The notes under the pieces are model-generated. The model saw nothing but the letters and a program-made list of their open reading frames with translations, did no database searches and had not been told where the DNA came from. Positions 1-8,192 of a stretch of DNA of 64,000 nt are shown piece by piece. Within the stretch, counting starts at the first letter, position 1; each line of letters begins with the position of its first letter. A program made the position numbers and the translations under genes. Source of the DNA: Serratia liquefaciens (GTDB lineage: Bacteria > Pseudomonadota > Gammaproteobacteria > Enterobacterales > Enterobacteriaceae); contig NZ_CP088930.1 in the NCBI RefSeq assembly GCF_027594825.1, positions 806,001-870,000 on the forward strand. Reading direction: 5' to 3'.

Positions 1-673
1 TCAGAGCACCGGTAAACAGCGCCGCGTCGCTGCCGGGCCGCAGCGGCAAATGTAAATCGGCAATGTCACAGGTCGCCGTCTCACGTGGATCAATCACCAC
101 CACCCGCATCTGCGGACGTTGCCGACGCGCCTTTACCAACCGCTGATAAACCACCGGATGCGCCCAGGCAGTATTGGAGCCGGTCAGAATCACCAGATCG
201 GCCTGCTCGAGATCCTCATAGCAGCCAGGTACCGCATCGGCACCGAACGCCCGTTTGTAGCCGACCACTGCCGAAGCCATACACAGCCTGGAATTGGTGT
301 CGATATTGGCGGCACCAATGAATCCCTTCATCAGTTTGTTCGCCACGTAATAGTCTTCGGTCAGCAGTTGGCCTGAGGCATAAAACGCCACCGCCTGCGG
401 GCCATGCTGTTCGATAATGCGGCTAAAACGCAGCGCCACCTGATCGAGCGCCTGTTCCCATCCCACTGGCTGCCCTTCAATCTGTGGTTGCAACAGGCGG
501 CCCGCCAGATCCAGAGTTTCCCCCAGCGCGCTGCCTTTTACGCACAGTCGCCCCTGATTGGCCGGATGCTCAATATCGCCGCTGACCGCGAACGCACCTT
601 CGCTCTGTCGATCGACGGTCACGCCACAGCCAACGCCGCAGTATGGACAGGTGGTGCAATGCGCGGCGCTCAT
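1..673 (-). CDS. nasA: assimilatory nitrate reductase large subunit, N-terminal part (cut by window edge)
   Basis: About 224 residues are visible; the rest lies left of the window. NasA is the cytoplasmic molybdopterin enzyme that reduces nitrate to nitrite for nitrogen assimilation. The N-terminus carries the [4Fe-4S] motif CPYCGVGC (Cys9, Cys12, Cys16, with Cys44 in RLCVKG), and further on NSRLCMASAVVG holds the expected molybdenum-ligand cysteine of the NapA/NasA class. The start ATG at 673 overlaps the stop of the preceding gene as ATGA, which indicates translational coupling and fixes the start. It is the last visible gene of the nasFED-(CB)-A operon. Identification is strong because both motifs and the gene order match Klebsiella nas. 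Confidence 0.93.
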   Translation of the reverse strand, partial: MSAAHCTTCPYCGVGCGVTVDRQSEGAFAVSGDIEHPANQGRLCVKGSALGETLDLAGRLLQPQIEGQPVGWEQALDQVALRFSRIIEQHGPQAVAFYASGQLLTEDYYVANKLMKGFIGAANIDTNSRLCMASAVVGYKRAFGADAVPGCYEDLEQADLVILTGSNTAWAHPVVYQRLVKARRQRPQMRVVVIDPRETATCDIADLHLPLRPGSDAALFTGAL

Positions 674-3600
674 GGCGTGACGTCCGCCGTTTCCGGCCGT
701 CTGCTCGTTGCCCCCAGCGGCTGGCTGCATACCCACACGCGGCCCGCTTCTACCCGCACCGGCCAGGCGGTTACCCCATTTTCTGGATTGTCCACGCAGA
801 TGCCGTCACTCAGGCGGAAGCGTTGCTTGTACAGAGGGGAAATCACCACCGGCTCGCCCGCTACATCACCGATCAAGCCACGCGCCAACACGTTGGCATC
901 GCTGTCCGGCTCCTTGTTTGCCAACGCATAAACCCCGCAGTCCGGAAGATGAAACAGCGCAATTTGCCGTTGTCCCAAACGGGCGGCAATGCCGGCATGG
1001 GACGGAATATCCGTCAGCGCGCAAACATCCTGCCACTGTCCACCAGTGCCGGCGGCGGGTTGCACCTCGATCACCTGGGCCCGTTCCTCTCCCAGCGCCG
1101 GGCGACGCTGGCCGCGATCCGTCTGCCAGACAATCGCCTCGTCAGGCTGTTCGCTATTGACGAACGGACGGAACAGCTTCAGCCGATCCGGGCTGGCGAG
1201 CGTGGTTTGCCATTCACACTGGTAGACGCTCACCACCCTCTCCATTTCGGCATCCAGTTCGCGGCCAATGCCCAGGCTGTCTTGCAAAACCACCTGGCGC
1301 AGGTAGTCCAGCCCACCCTCCAGGTTATCCATCCAGGTGCTGGTGCGCTGCAGGCGATCGGCGGTACGGATATAGAACATAAGGAAACGATCGACGGTGC
1401 GGATCAGCGTGTCAGTATCAAGATCGCTGACAAACAGATCCGCATGGCGCGGTTTCATGCCGCCATTGCCGCACAAATAGAGGTTCCAGCCTTTGTCGGT
1501 GGCAATCACCCCCACGTCTTTGCTCTGCGCCTCTGCGCATTCTCGCGTGCAACCGGAAACCGCCATCTTGATTTTGTGCGGCGAGCGCAGCCCCTTGTAA
1601 CGATGCTCCAACGCGATCGCCAACGCGGTAGAATCCTGCACGCCATAACGACACCAACTGGAACCGACGCACGACTTCACCGTACGTAACGACTTGCCGT
1701 AGGCATGCCCGGTTTCAAAACCGGCATCGACCAACTGCTGCCAAATCTCCGGCAGTTGCTCCAGCCGCGCGCCAAACATGTCGACCCGCTGCCCGCCGGT
1801 AATTTTGGTGTAGAGCTGATAACGCTGGGCGATTTGACCAATGGCAATCAGCCCTGCCGGGGTGATTTCACCGGCCGGTACCCGTGGGACCACCGAATAG
1901 GTGCCGTCTTTCTGGATATTGGCGAAGAAACGGTCATTGGTGTCCTGCAGCGGCAAATGCTCCGGTTTCAACAAATATTCGTTCCAGCACGACGCCAGAA
2001 TTGACCCCGCCAGCGGTTTGCACACCTCACAACCACGCCCATGACCGTGTCGAGACAGCAGTTCGTCAAAGGTGCGGATGTTGCCGACGCGTACCAGGTG
2101 ATACAGCTCCTGACGTGAATAGGCGAAATGCTCGCAAACGTCTTTTTTCACCACTACGCCACGCTGCTGCAGTTCGTGCTCCATCAGCTGTTTGACCAAC
2201 GCCGCACAGCCGCCACAGCCGGTTCCCGCTTTGGTGCAGGCCTTGACCGCCGCCAAATCGCCGCAGCCTTGTTCCACTGCGGCGCTGATATCGCCCTTGC
2301 TGACGTTGTGACAAGAGCAAATCTGAGCCATGTCCGGCAAGGCTGAGACCCCCAGGGCTTTCGGTGCTGACCCGGCCGTCACAGGTAAAATCAGACTCTC
2401 CGGCATCGCGGGCAGCGGCAGATCGTTGAGCATCATCTGTTGCAGCGTGCTGTATTCCGCGCTGTCGCCCACCAGCACCGCGCCCAGCAGTCGCTTGCCG
2501 TCGGCGTCAATCACCAGCTTTTTATACACCTGTGCCGGGCCGTCTACCCAACTGTAGCTTTGGCTGTCGGGAGTATAGCCATGGGCATCACCCAGCGACG
2601 CCACTTCCACGCCCAACAGTTTGAGTTTGGTGCTCATATCGGCACCACAGAACACCGTTTCCTTGCCGGCCAGCCGATCGGCCAGGGTACGAGCCATCTG
2701 GTAGCCGGGAGCCACCAGACCGAAGATTTGTCCGTTCCACAAGGCGCACTCGCCAATGGCATAAATCGCCTCATCGCTGGTGCGACACTGGCTGTCAATC
2801 ACAATCCCGCCGCGTGCCCCCACCTCCAGTCCGGCCTCGCGGGCAAGCTGGTCTCGTGGGCGAATACCAGCAGAAAACAGAATTAAATCAGCCTCTAAGC
2901 GCTCATTATCGGCAAAATTCATGCAGTGACGGTGTAACGAACCTTCGACAATTGCCTGAGTTTGCTTGCCGGTATGTACGCTGACCCCCAACGCCTCAAT
3001 TTTTTTGCGCAACATCGCCGCGCCGCCCTCATCCAATTGCACGCCCATCAGGCGCGGCGCAAACTCGACCACGTGGGTATTCAGCCCCAGTTGTCGCAAC
3101 GCATTGGCGGCTTCCAGCCCCAGTAAACCGCCACCGACCACCACGCCGACCCGGGCGCTGTTGGCACAGTCGGCTATTGCCGCCAAATCATCAAGCGTAC
3201 GATAAACCAGGCAGCCGGGGCGATCGTTGCCCGGGATCGGTGGAACAAAGGGGTAGGAGCCGGTCGCCAGCACCAATTGGTCGTAGGCCGTTTCTCGACC
3301 TTCGGCGTCAATCACGCATTTGCGTTGGCGATCGATAGCGGCAACAGCCTGCCCCAGCCGCAGTTCAATGCCGCTACGTTCGAAGAATCCCTCCTCCACC
3401 ATCGACAGCGATTCCGCACTGCGACCGGAGAAAAACTCGGACAAGTGCACCCGGTCATAAGCCGCTATCGGCTCCTCGCCAAACACCACAATGTGATACC
3501 GCTGATGCAGCTCGCGTGCGACCAATTGTTCCAGGAAGTGGTGGCCGACCATGCCGTGACCGGCAACCAACAAAACGGGTTTGTGCATATCAGAAATCCT

Positions 3601-4818
3601 CTCTTCAGACGCCACAGGCGCCCCGGGTTCGCAACGGCCAAACAACAGTTCATCCGGGTGAAGCACCGGCATGCCAAGCTGCTGCAGATAAAAAGCGCTG
3701 TCCTGAGCGTCGCCATACAGCACCACGCCCTGTAATTTGCCGTCGCGCATCAGCAGGCGGCGATAATGCCGGGCCTGCGGGTCTTCGGCGTGATGCAGTT
3801 CGGTTTGGGCGTCTGCGTGCATTTCACCGGCGCTGAACACCTCGACGCCGCTGACCTTCAGCCGGGTATGCAGCGGCGTCGGACGATAACCCGCCACCGG
3901 CTCTCCGCTCAGCCGCTGCGCCAATAATCCGGCTTGCTGCCAGCAAGGGGCCACCAGGCCAAACGTGGTGTCGCCAAACTGGGCGCACTCGCCAAGGGCG
4001 AATATCGCCGGATCCTCTGTTTGCAGCCGATCGTCGATCACAATGCCGCGATCGCAGGCCAATCCGGCGGCCTGTGCCAGGCTGATTTCTGGCCGTACGC
4101 CAATGGCGATCACCGCCAATTCACAGGCCAGTAGCTCGCCGTTACTCAAGCTGACGCCGCTAATTTGTTCGCTTCCCCTGAACTGGCTGACCTCGCAGTT
4201 CAACCGGCATTCGATACCGCGCTGAAGCAAATTGTGTTGCAGCATTTCACCGGCACGGGCGTCCAGCTGTCGCTCCATCAGGTGTTCGCCACGGTGTATT
4301 ACGGTGACGACCATACCGCGCTGTGCCAGCGCTGCCGCCGCCTCTATCCCCAATACGCCGCCGCCCACCACCAGCGCCGGTCTGCCCGGTCGGCAGCGTG
4401 TGAGCATCGCCTCAACATCATCCAGGGTGCGAAACCCCTTTATGCCGTTCAATGTCACCCCCGGCAGCGGCGGCAGAAATGGCCGTGAACCGGTGGCGAA
4501 CACCAACAGGTCATAAGCCACCCGATGAGTTGCGGTAATAACTTGTTTTTTCTGCCGTTCTACCGCCAGTGCCGGTTCACCGGCCAGCAGCCGCACGCCG
4601 TGCTGCCGATACCACTCAGGGTCATGCAGCAGGGTATCGCCGAACGTTTTCTCCCCCGCCAACACCGGCGACAGCAGAATGCGGTTGTAGTTGCCGCGCG
4701 GCTCTTCGCCAATCACCGTAATGGCATAACGTTGCGGTGCCAGCCGACACAAGGTTTCCACCAGTCGCATACCGGCCATGCCGTTACCAATCACCACCAG
4801 TTTGGGTTTGTCCATCAT
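670..4818 (-). CDS. nasB: fused NasC-NasB-NirD assimilatory nitrite reductase (1382 aa)
   Basis: One uninterrupted frame encodes three parts. Residues 1-410 are a FAD/NAD(P) oxidoreductase (GNGMAGMRLVE and VVGGGVLGIEAA nucleotide-binding motifs) like NasC, the electron donor of nitrate reductase. Residues about 411-1270 are a complete NirB-type nitrite reductase: a second FAD/NAD module (VAGHGMVGHHF), a BFD-like [2Fe-2S] segment (CSCHN, CGGCAALV), ferredoxin-like halves, and siroheme/[4Fe-4S] cysteines in CVGSSWC and CTREC. The last ~110 residues match NirD, which normally lacks Rieske ligands, as here. Klebsiella has separate nasC and nasB (about 957 aa). A good ribosome-binding site precedes an internal ATG at 3588, so NasB might also be made alone. 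The product should reduce nitrite to ammonium with NAD(P)H and may also feed NasA. Confidence 0.9.
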   Translation of the reverse strand: MMDKPKLVVIGNGMAGMRLVETLCRLAPQRYAITVIGEEPRGNYNRILLSPVLAGEKTFGDTLLHDPEWYRQHGVRLLAGEPALAVERQKKQVITATHRVAYDLLVFATGSRPFLPPLPGVTLNGIKGFRTLDDVEAMLTRCRPGRPALVVGGGVLGIEAAAALAQRGMVVTVIHRGEHLMERQLDARAGEMLQHNLLQRGIECRLNCEVSQFRGSEQISGVSLSNGELLACELAVIAIGVRPEISLAQAAGLACDRGIVIDDRLQTEDPAIFALGECAQFGDTTFGLVAPCWQQAGLLAQRLSGEPVAGYRPTPLHTRLKVSGVEVFSAGEMHADAQTELHHAEDPQARHYRRLLMRDGKLQGVVLYGDAQDSAFYLQQLGMPVLHPDELLFGRCEPGAPVASEERISDMHKPVLLVAGHGMVGHHFLEQLVARELHQRYHIVVFGEEPIAAYDRVHLSEFFSGRSAESLSMVEEGFFERSGIELRLGQAVAAIDRQRKCVIDAEGRETAYDQLVLATGSYPFVPPIPGNDRPGCLVYRTLDDLAAIADCANSARVGVVVGGGLLGLEAANALRQLGLNTHVVEFAPRLMGVQLDEGGAAMLRKKIEALGVSVHTGKQTQAIVEGSLHRHCMNFADNERLEADLILFSAGIRPRDQLAREAGLEVGARGGIVIDSQCRTSDEAIYAIGECALWNGQIFGLVAPGYQMARTLADRLAGKETVFCGADMSTKLKLLGVEVASLGDAHGYTPDSQSYSWVDGPAQVYKKLVIDADGKRLLGAVLVGDSAEYSTLQQMMLNDLPLPAMPESLILPVTAGSAPKALGVSALPDMAQICSCHNVSKGDISAAVEQGCGDLAAVKACTKAGTGCGGCAALVKQLMEHELQQRGVVVKKDVCEHFAYSRQELYHLVRVGNIRTFDELLSRHGHGRGCEVCKPLAGSILASCWNEYLLKPEHLPLQDTNDRFFANIQKDGTYSVVPRVPAGEITPAGLIAIGQIAQRYQLYTKITGGQRVDMFGARLEQLPEIWQQLVDAGFETGHAYGKSLRTVKSCVGSSWCRYGVQDSTALAIALEHRYKGLRSPHKIKMAVSGCTRECAEAQSKDVGVIATDKGWNLYLCGNGGMKPRHADLFVSDLDTDTLIRTVDRFLMFYIRTADRLQRTSTWMDNLEGGLDYLRQVVLQDSLGIGRELDAEMERVVSVYQCEWQTTLASPDRLKLFRPFVNSEQPDEAIVWQTDRGQRRPALGEERAQVIEVQPAAGTGGQWQDVCALTDIPSHAGIAARLGQRQIALFHLPDCGVYALANKEPDSDANVLARGLIGDVAGEPVVISPLYKQRFRLSDGICVDNPENGVTAWPVRVEAGRVWVCSQPLGATSRRPETADVTP
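3586..3604 (-). promoter_or_regulatory. internal ribosome-binding site and ATG at the NasC/NasB junction
   Basis: Reading the minus strand, AGAGGA at 3604-3597 is followed eight bases later by an in-frame ATG at 3588, exactly where the second NirB-like FAD module starts (MHKPVLL). This looks like a fossil or working start of a once separate nasB. Initiation here would give a 972-residue protein. Seen directly; function is inferred. Confidence 0.5.
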
Positions 4819-4825
4819 CCGGCTC

Positions 4826-5614
4826 TCATGCCGCTTTCGCGTGCTTCTCGTAAAGGAACTTCAGTACCTGCCGACGGTAATGGTGATATTCCGGGGCATC
4901 CGCCAGTGCGACCCGGGAACGCGGACGTGGCAGCGCCACCGACAGAATTTCGCCGACGGTAGCCGACGGGCCATTGGTCATCATCAGCACCCGATCGGAC
5001 AGCAGCACGGCTTCATCGACGTCATGGGTGATCAGCACTATGGTGGTATGGAGCCGCTGCTGAATTTCCATCACCGCATCCTGCAGATGCGCGCGTGTCA
5101 GCGCGTCCAGCGCACCGAACGGCTCATCCATCAGCAGCACCTTGGGTTTCATCGCCAGCGCACGGGCAATACCGACGCGTTGTTTCATACCGCCGGAGAT
5201 TTCATGCGGACGCTTGTGCAGAGCGTGGCTCATGTGCACCAACGCCAGGTTGTGTTCGATCCAGTCGCGCATTTCGCTACGCGTCATCTCCTGGCGAAAG
5301 ACCTGATGCACCGCCAGCGCCACATTTTCGTAGGTGGTCAACCACGGCAGCAGTGAATGGTTTTGAAACACCACGCCGCGCTCTGGTCCCGGCCCGGTGA
5401 TTTGCCGGTTGTCGCACAGCAACACCCCATCGCTGGGCAGGGTCAGCCCGGCAATCAAATTCAACAATGTCGATTTTCCACAGCCGGAATGCCCGATCAG
5501 GCTGACGGTCTCACCGGGCTGAATATCAAAGCTCACTCGCTCCAGGGCAATAAATTCCCCCTGAGGTGTGGCAAAACGCTGGCTGACGTTCTGGATCTGA
5601 ATAATCGGTTTCAT
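4826..5614 (-). CDS. nasD: nitrate ABC transporter ATP-binding protein
   Basis: This is the 262-residue ATPase of the nitrate importer, matching NasD/NrtD. It shows Walker A GHSGCGKST near residue 42, the signature SGGMKQR and Walker B VLLMDEPFGALD, followed by the switch histidine in VLITHDVDEA. It would sit on the cytoplasmic face of the NasE permease and power nitrate or nitrite uptake from NasF. It starts 10 bases after the nasE stop and ends 7 bases before the fusion gene, so it is clearly co-transcribed. It belongs to the nitrate/sulfonate/taurine ATPase subfamily; the nas context decides the substrate. Confidence 0.93.
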   Translation of the reverse strand: MKPIIQIQNVSQRFATPQGEFIALERVSFDIQPGETVSLIGHSGCGKSTLLNLIAGLTLPSDGVLLCDNRQITGPGPERGVVFQNHSLLPWLTTYENVALAVHQVFRQEMTRSEMRDWIEHNLALVHMSHALHKRPHEISGGMKQRVGIARALAMKPKVLLMDEPFGALDALTRAHLQDAVMEIQQRLHTTIVLITHDVDEAVLLSDRVLMMTNGPSATVGEILSVALPRPRSRVALADAPEYHHYRRQVLKFLYEKHAKAA

Positions 5615-5624
5615 GGCCTGCTCC

Positions 5625-6521
5625 TTAACGGTTCTGATAGCTAAAACGTTTTGCCAATAACATCAGCCCCTGCTCGAGCAGCAGCCCCACCACGCCGATC
5701 ACCACGATGGCGATAATGATGTTTTCAACGTTGAGGTTGTTCCACTCGTTCCAGATCCAAAAGCCGATGCCCACGCCACCGGTCAGCATTTCCGCCGCCA
5801 CAATCACCAGCCAGGCGATGCCGATCGACAGGCGCACCCCGGTCAGTACGTAAGGCAGCACCGCCGGGAACAGGATCTTGCGCATCACCGTCCATTCCGA
5901 CAGTTTGAGCACCCGTGCCACGTTGAGGTAATCCTGCGGGATACGCGTAACGCCCTCTGCGGTATTGAGGATCATCGGCCAGATGGAGCAGATAAAAATG
6001 GTCCAGGTCGACGCCGGCTCTGCACGCTGAAACAGCAGCAGGCCGATGGGCAGCCAGGCCAGCGGGCTCACCGGACGCAGCAAAGAAATGATCGGGTTGA
6101 GCATGTTCGCCAGAAAAGCAAAACGCCCCAGCAGAAAGCCGGCCGGAATACCGACCAGCGCCGCCAGCCCAAAACCGACCGCCACTCGTTGCAACGAGGC
6201 CAATACGTTCCAGCCAATGCCCTGATCGTTCGGGCCGGCGGAATAAAATGGGTCGGCAAACAGCACCAGCGCCGCCTGCCAGGTTGCCCATGGCGTAGGA
6301 AACCCCTTGCTGTTGAGCGCCGCGACCTGCCAGACCACCAGGGTCAGGACCAGTCCCAAAACCGCAGGGACCCCACGGCGAAAGCCCTGTTGCAGGAGCA
6401 AACGCCAACGCGGCACACGCCCCGGCTGTGGGGCGGCCGCGCGTTTTAGCGGTACGATCTCCGCACTGACTTCTACGTTTGATGACACAGGGACTTCGAT
6501 CCGTTCGGCGAGATTTTTCAT
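5625..6521 (-). CDS. nasE: nitrate ABC transporter permease
   Basis: A 298-residue inner-membrane permease of the binding-protein-dependent type. The N-terminal ~40 residues are cytoplasmic and basic, and several hydrophobic helices follow (VPAVLGLVLTLVVWQVAAL first). The coupling (EAA) region lies near IPQDYLNVARVLKLSEWTVMRKILFP. It forms the channel for nitrate delivered by NasF and energised by NasD. The start ATG at 6521 lies 8 bases past the nasF stop. Family relatives transport nitrate, cyanate, taurine or sulfonates; the operon shows that nitrate is the substrate here. Confidence 0.93.
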   Translation of the reverse strand: MKNLAERIEVPVSSNVEVSAEIVPLKRAAAPQPGRVPRWRLLLQQGFRRGVPAVLGLVLTLVVWQVAALNSKGFPTPWATWQAALVLFADPFYSAGPNDQGIGWNVLASLQRVAVGFGLAALVGIPAGFLLGRFAFLANMLNPIISLLRPVSPLAWLPIGLLLFQRAEPASTWTIFICSIWPMILNTAEGVTRIPQDYLNVARVLKLSEWTVMRKILFPAVLPYVLTGVRLSIGIAWLVIVAAEMLTGGVGIGFWIWNEWNNLNVENIIIAIVVIGVVGLLLEQGLMLLAKRFSYQNR

Positions 6522-6529
6522 GATTTACC

Positions 6530-7789
6530 TCAACGCTTTAAAGAAAAACTGCTGGCGTACTCCGCCGGATTGCTGCCGTCCCAACGCTTACCGTCAAACA
6601 ACGTGCTGGTGCGCATATTGCCGCTGGGCAGGTTGACCCCGCCCACCGCGGCAGCGGCCTGTTTGTAGATGTCGGTACGGTTGATGCGTTGCGCGACGGC
6701 CAGATAGTCCGGATCAGTATTCAGCAGCCCCCAGCGGCGATGCTGAGTCAGGAACCACATGCCGTCGGACAGGTAGGGGAAGCTCACCTCACCGTCGTGG
6801 AAAAAGCGCATCGCATGCGTGTCCTGCCAGGTCTTGCCCAGGCCGTTCTGATATTGGCCGAGCATGCGACCGGTAATGATCTCCGGTTTGGTATTGATGT
6901 AGGCGCGCCCCGCCACGGTTTGGGCAGTTTCCAGGCGATTGGCATCCGAACTGTCGATCCAACGCGCGGCATCCAGCACTGCAGCAGTCAGTGCGCGGGC
7001 GCTGTTCGGATTGGCGGCCACCCAGTTGCCGGTGGTACCCAACACTTTCTCCGGATGGTCGGGCCAGATTTCCTGAGTGGTGATTGCGGTAAAACCCACG
7101 TTTTCGGTAATTGCTCGTTGGTTCCAGGGCTCGCCCACGCAGAAACCGCTCATGTTGCCGATCTTCATGTTCATCACCATTTGCGGCGGCGGCACCACCA
7201 CGTTGCGTACGTCGTCAAACGGGTGAATGCCGGCGTTCGCCAGCCAGTAATACAGCCACATGGCGTGAGTACCGGTCGGGAATGTCTGGGCAAAGGTGTA
7301 GGTGCCCTTGGCGCCGGCATCGACGGTTTTTTTCAAGACTGTCGCATCGGTGACGCCGGCCTGTTTCAACTGGTTGGAGAGCGTGATCGCCTGGCCGTTG
7401 TTGTTGAGCGTCATCAGTACCGCCATATCATGCTGCGGCCCGGCGACGCCCAACTGCAGGCCATAAACCATGCCGTACAGCACGTGGGCGGCATCCAGCT
7501 CGCCGGACAGCAATTTGTCGCGCACCGCGGCCCAACTGGCCTCCTTGCTGGGGATGATTTTGATGCCGTATTTCTGATCAAACTGTTTCACCGCCGCCAT
7601 CACCACCGAAGCGCAGTCGGTCAGAGGAATAAAACCCACCCGGATCTCTTTTTTCTCCGGTGCGTCAGAGCCTGCCGCCCAGGCTGCGTTCATCAGGCCG
7701 GGCAACAGCATGCTGCCTCCCAGCGCCGCGCTGCCGACCAAAAAACGGCGGCGCGTCAGGCTAAGCCCAGCGGGTTTGGTGTGCGTCAT
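6530..7789 (-). CDS. nasF: periplasmic nitrate-binding protein
   Basis: A 419-residue NrtA/NasF-type solute-binding protein, first gene of the nas operon. The N-terminus has a twin-arginine signal (LTRRRFLVGSAALGG), so it is probably exported folded. The mature part starts near KKEIRVGFIPLTDCASVVMA, typical of the family, and GFCVGEPWNQRA is another family block. I chose the ATG at 7789 because AAGGA precedes it by seven bases; an in-frame TTG at 7804 lies inside that Shine-Dalgarno region and is unlikely. Its mRNA leader carries a hexaloop hairpin and a terminator, so nitrate acting through NasR should control entry into the operon. Confidence 0.93.
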   Translation of the reverse strand: MTHTKPAGLSLTRRRFLVGSAALGGSMLLPGLMNAAWAAGSDAPEKKEIRVGFIPLTDCASVVMAAVKQFDQKYGIKIIPSKEASWAAVRDKLLSGELDAAHVLYGMVYGLQLGVAGPQHDMAVLMTLNNNGQAITLSNQLKQAGVTDATVLKKTVDAGAKGTYTFAQTFPTGTHAMWLYYWLANAGIHPFDDVRNVVVPPPQMVMNMKIGNMSGFCVGEPWNQRAITENVGFTAITTQEIWPDHPEKVLGTTGNWVAANPNSARALTAAVLDAARWIDSSDANRLETAQTVAGRAYINTKPEIITGRMLGQYQNGLGKTWQDTHAMRFFHDGEVSFPYLSDGMWFLTQHRRWGLLNTDPDYLAVAQRINRTDIYKQAAAAVGGVNLPSGNMRTSTLFDGKRWDGSNPAEYASSFSLKR

Positions 7790-7821
7790 CAGCAAGTCCT
7801 TCAATCAGGCGATAAAATAAA

Positions 7822-7879
7822 AAAGGCGTCCCATCAGCACATTCCACCGTTGGGGTGAACATGCTGAAAGGACGCCTTT
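7822..7879 (-). terminator. nasF leader terminator (attenuator)
   Basis: On the minus strand AAAGGCGTCC at 7879 pairs with GGGACGCCTTT at 7822; inner pairing TCAGCA/TGCTGA extends the stem, and a T-rich run follows. It lies between the predicted transcription start and the nasF start codon, so it should stop transcription unless NasR prevents it, as the 3:4 hairpin does in Klebsiella oxytoca nasF. Confidence 0.9.
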
Positions 7880-7895
7880 ATCCAAAAATTTGTTG

Positions 7896-7923
7896 GCAAC
7901 CCGACCGCCATTGGCCGCGTTAC
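7896..7923 (-). ncRNA. NasR-binding leader hairpin with AAUGGC hexaloop
   Basis: On the minus strand a lower stem GUAAC/GUUGC and an upper stem CGGCC/GGUCG, separated by a small bulge, close a six-base loop AAUGGC. ANTAR-domain antiterminators recognise hexaloops with A at position 1 and G at position 4, which this loop has. It lies just after the predicted sigma-54 start and before the leader terminator. I did not find a convincing second hexaloop. Confidence 0.82.
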
Positions 7924-7934
7924 GTTTTATCTAA

Positions 7935-7950
7935 TGCAGCTTGCATGCCA
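7935..7950 (-). promoter_or_regulatory. sigma-54 promoter of the nas operon
   Basis: The minus strand reads TGGCATGCAAGCTGCA. GG and GC elements stand at -24/-12 with the obligatory ten-base gap and match TGGCACG-N4-TTGCA at most positions. The start would be near 7925, so the leader begins almost at the hexaloop hairpin. Klebsiella nasF is sigma-54/NtrC dependent. Confidence 0.75.
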
Positions 7951-7978
7951 TTTCTATAATTTTAATCCCACCCATTTG

Positions 7979-8133
7979 TACCCTATGAATTTCGAGTGGT
8001 AGCCAGATACCCGGTTCGCTGATCCCCAGGCCAGACAGGGGCGCTGCATGCTGCGCTCGCATTTATCGGAGCGAATATATTCGCCCCCTACGGTGGCTGG
8101 AGTTTGCGCACACCGCTTGAAAGGCAACGGGTA
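7979..8133. repeat. MITE-like palindromic repeat, copy A
   Basis: The ends are inverted repeats: TACCC...TTTCGAGTGGTAG on the left and CACCGCTTGAAAGG...GGGTA on the right. The centre holds a 57-base module (8036-8092) with its own inverted ends (CAGGGGCG/CGCCCCCTA) and two palindromic halves, GCGCTGCATGCTGCGC and GCGAATATATTCGC. Copy B carries the same module in the opposite orientation. This copy lies between the predicted NtrC sites and the nasF promoter. Confidence 0.75.
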
Positions 8134-8145
8134 CACCGGCTTGTC

Positions 8146-8184
8146 TGCACAATCTCAAGGCAGAAACTGCACTGACTGTGTGCA
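8146..8184. promoter_or_regulatory. predicted NtrC enhancer (two sites)
   Basis: TGCACTGACTGTGTGCA at 8168-8184 fits the 17-base NtrC dyad (TGCACC-N5-GGTGCA) well; TGCACAATCTCAAGGCA at 8146-8162 is a weaker second dyad. Their centres are 22 bases apart, two helical turns. They lie just past nasR and about 230-250 bases upstream of the predicted nasF start. Assignment is by motif and context. Confidence 0.6.
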
Positions 8185-8192
8185 TATACTCC

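Noticed and set aside
700..1030. Missing Rieske cysteines and histidines in the NirD-like end of the fusion
   Set aside because: NirD proteins normally lack these ligands, so this is not a defect.
643..1689. Long plus-strand open frames opposite the nitrite reductase fusion
   Set aside because: They have no domain pattern or Shine-Dalgarno and arise from the high G+C third-codon bias of the real gene.
7880..7896. A second ANTAR hexaloop hairpin between the first hairpin and the terminator
   Set aside because: The candidate CCAA/TTGG stem closes a seven-base loop without G at position 4.
7979..8133. Repeat as part of a CRISPR or insertion sequence
   Set aside because: There are no regular spacers and no transposase; the structure is palindromic.
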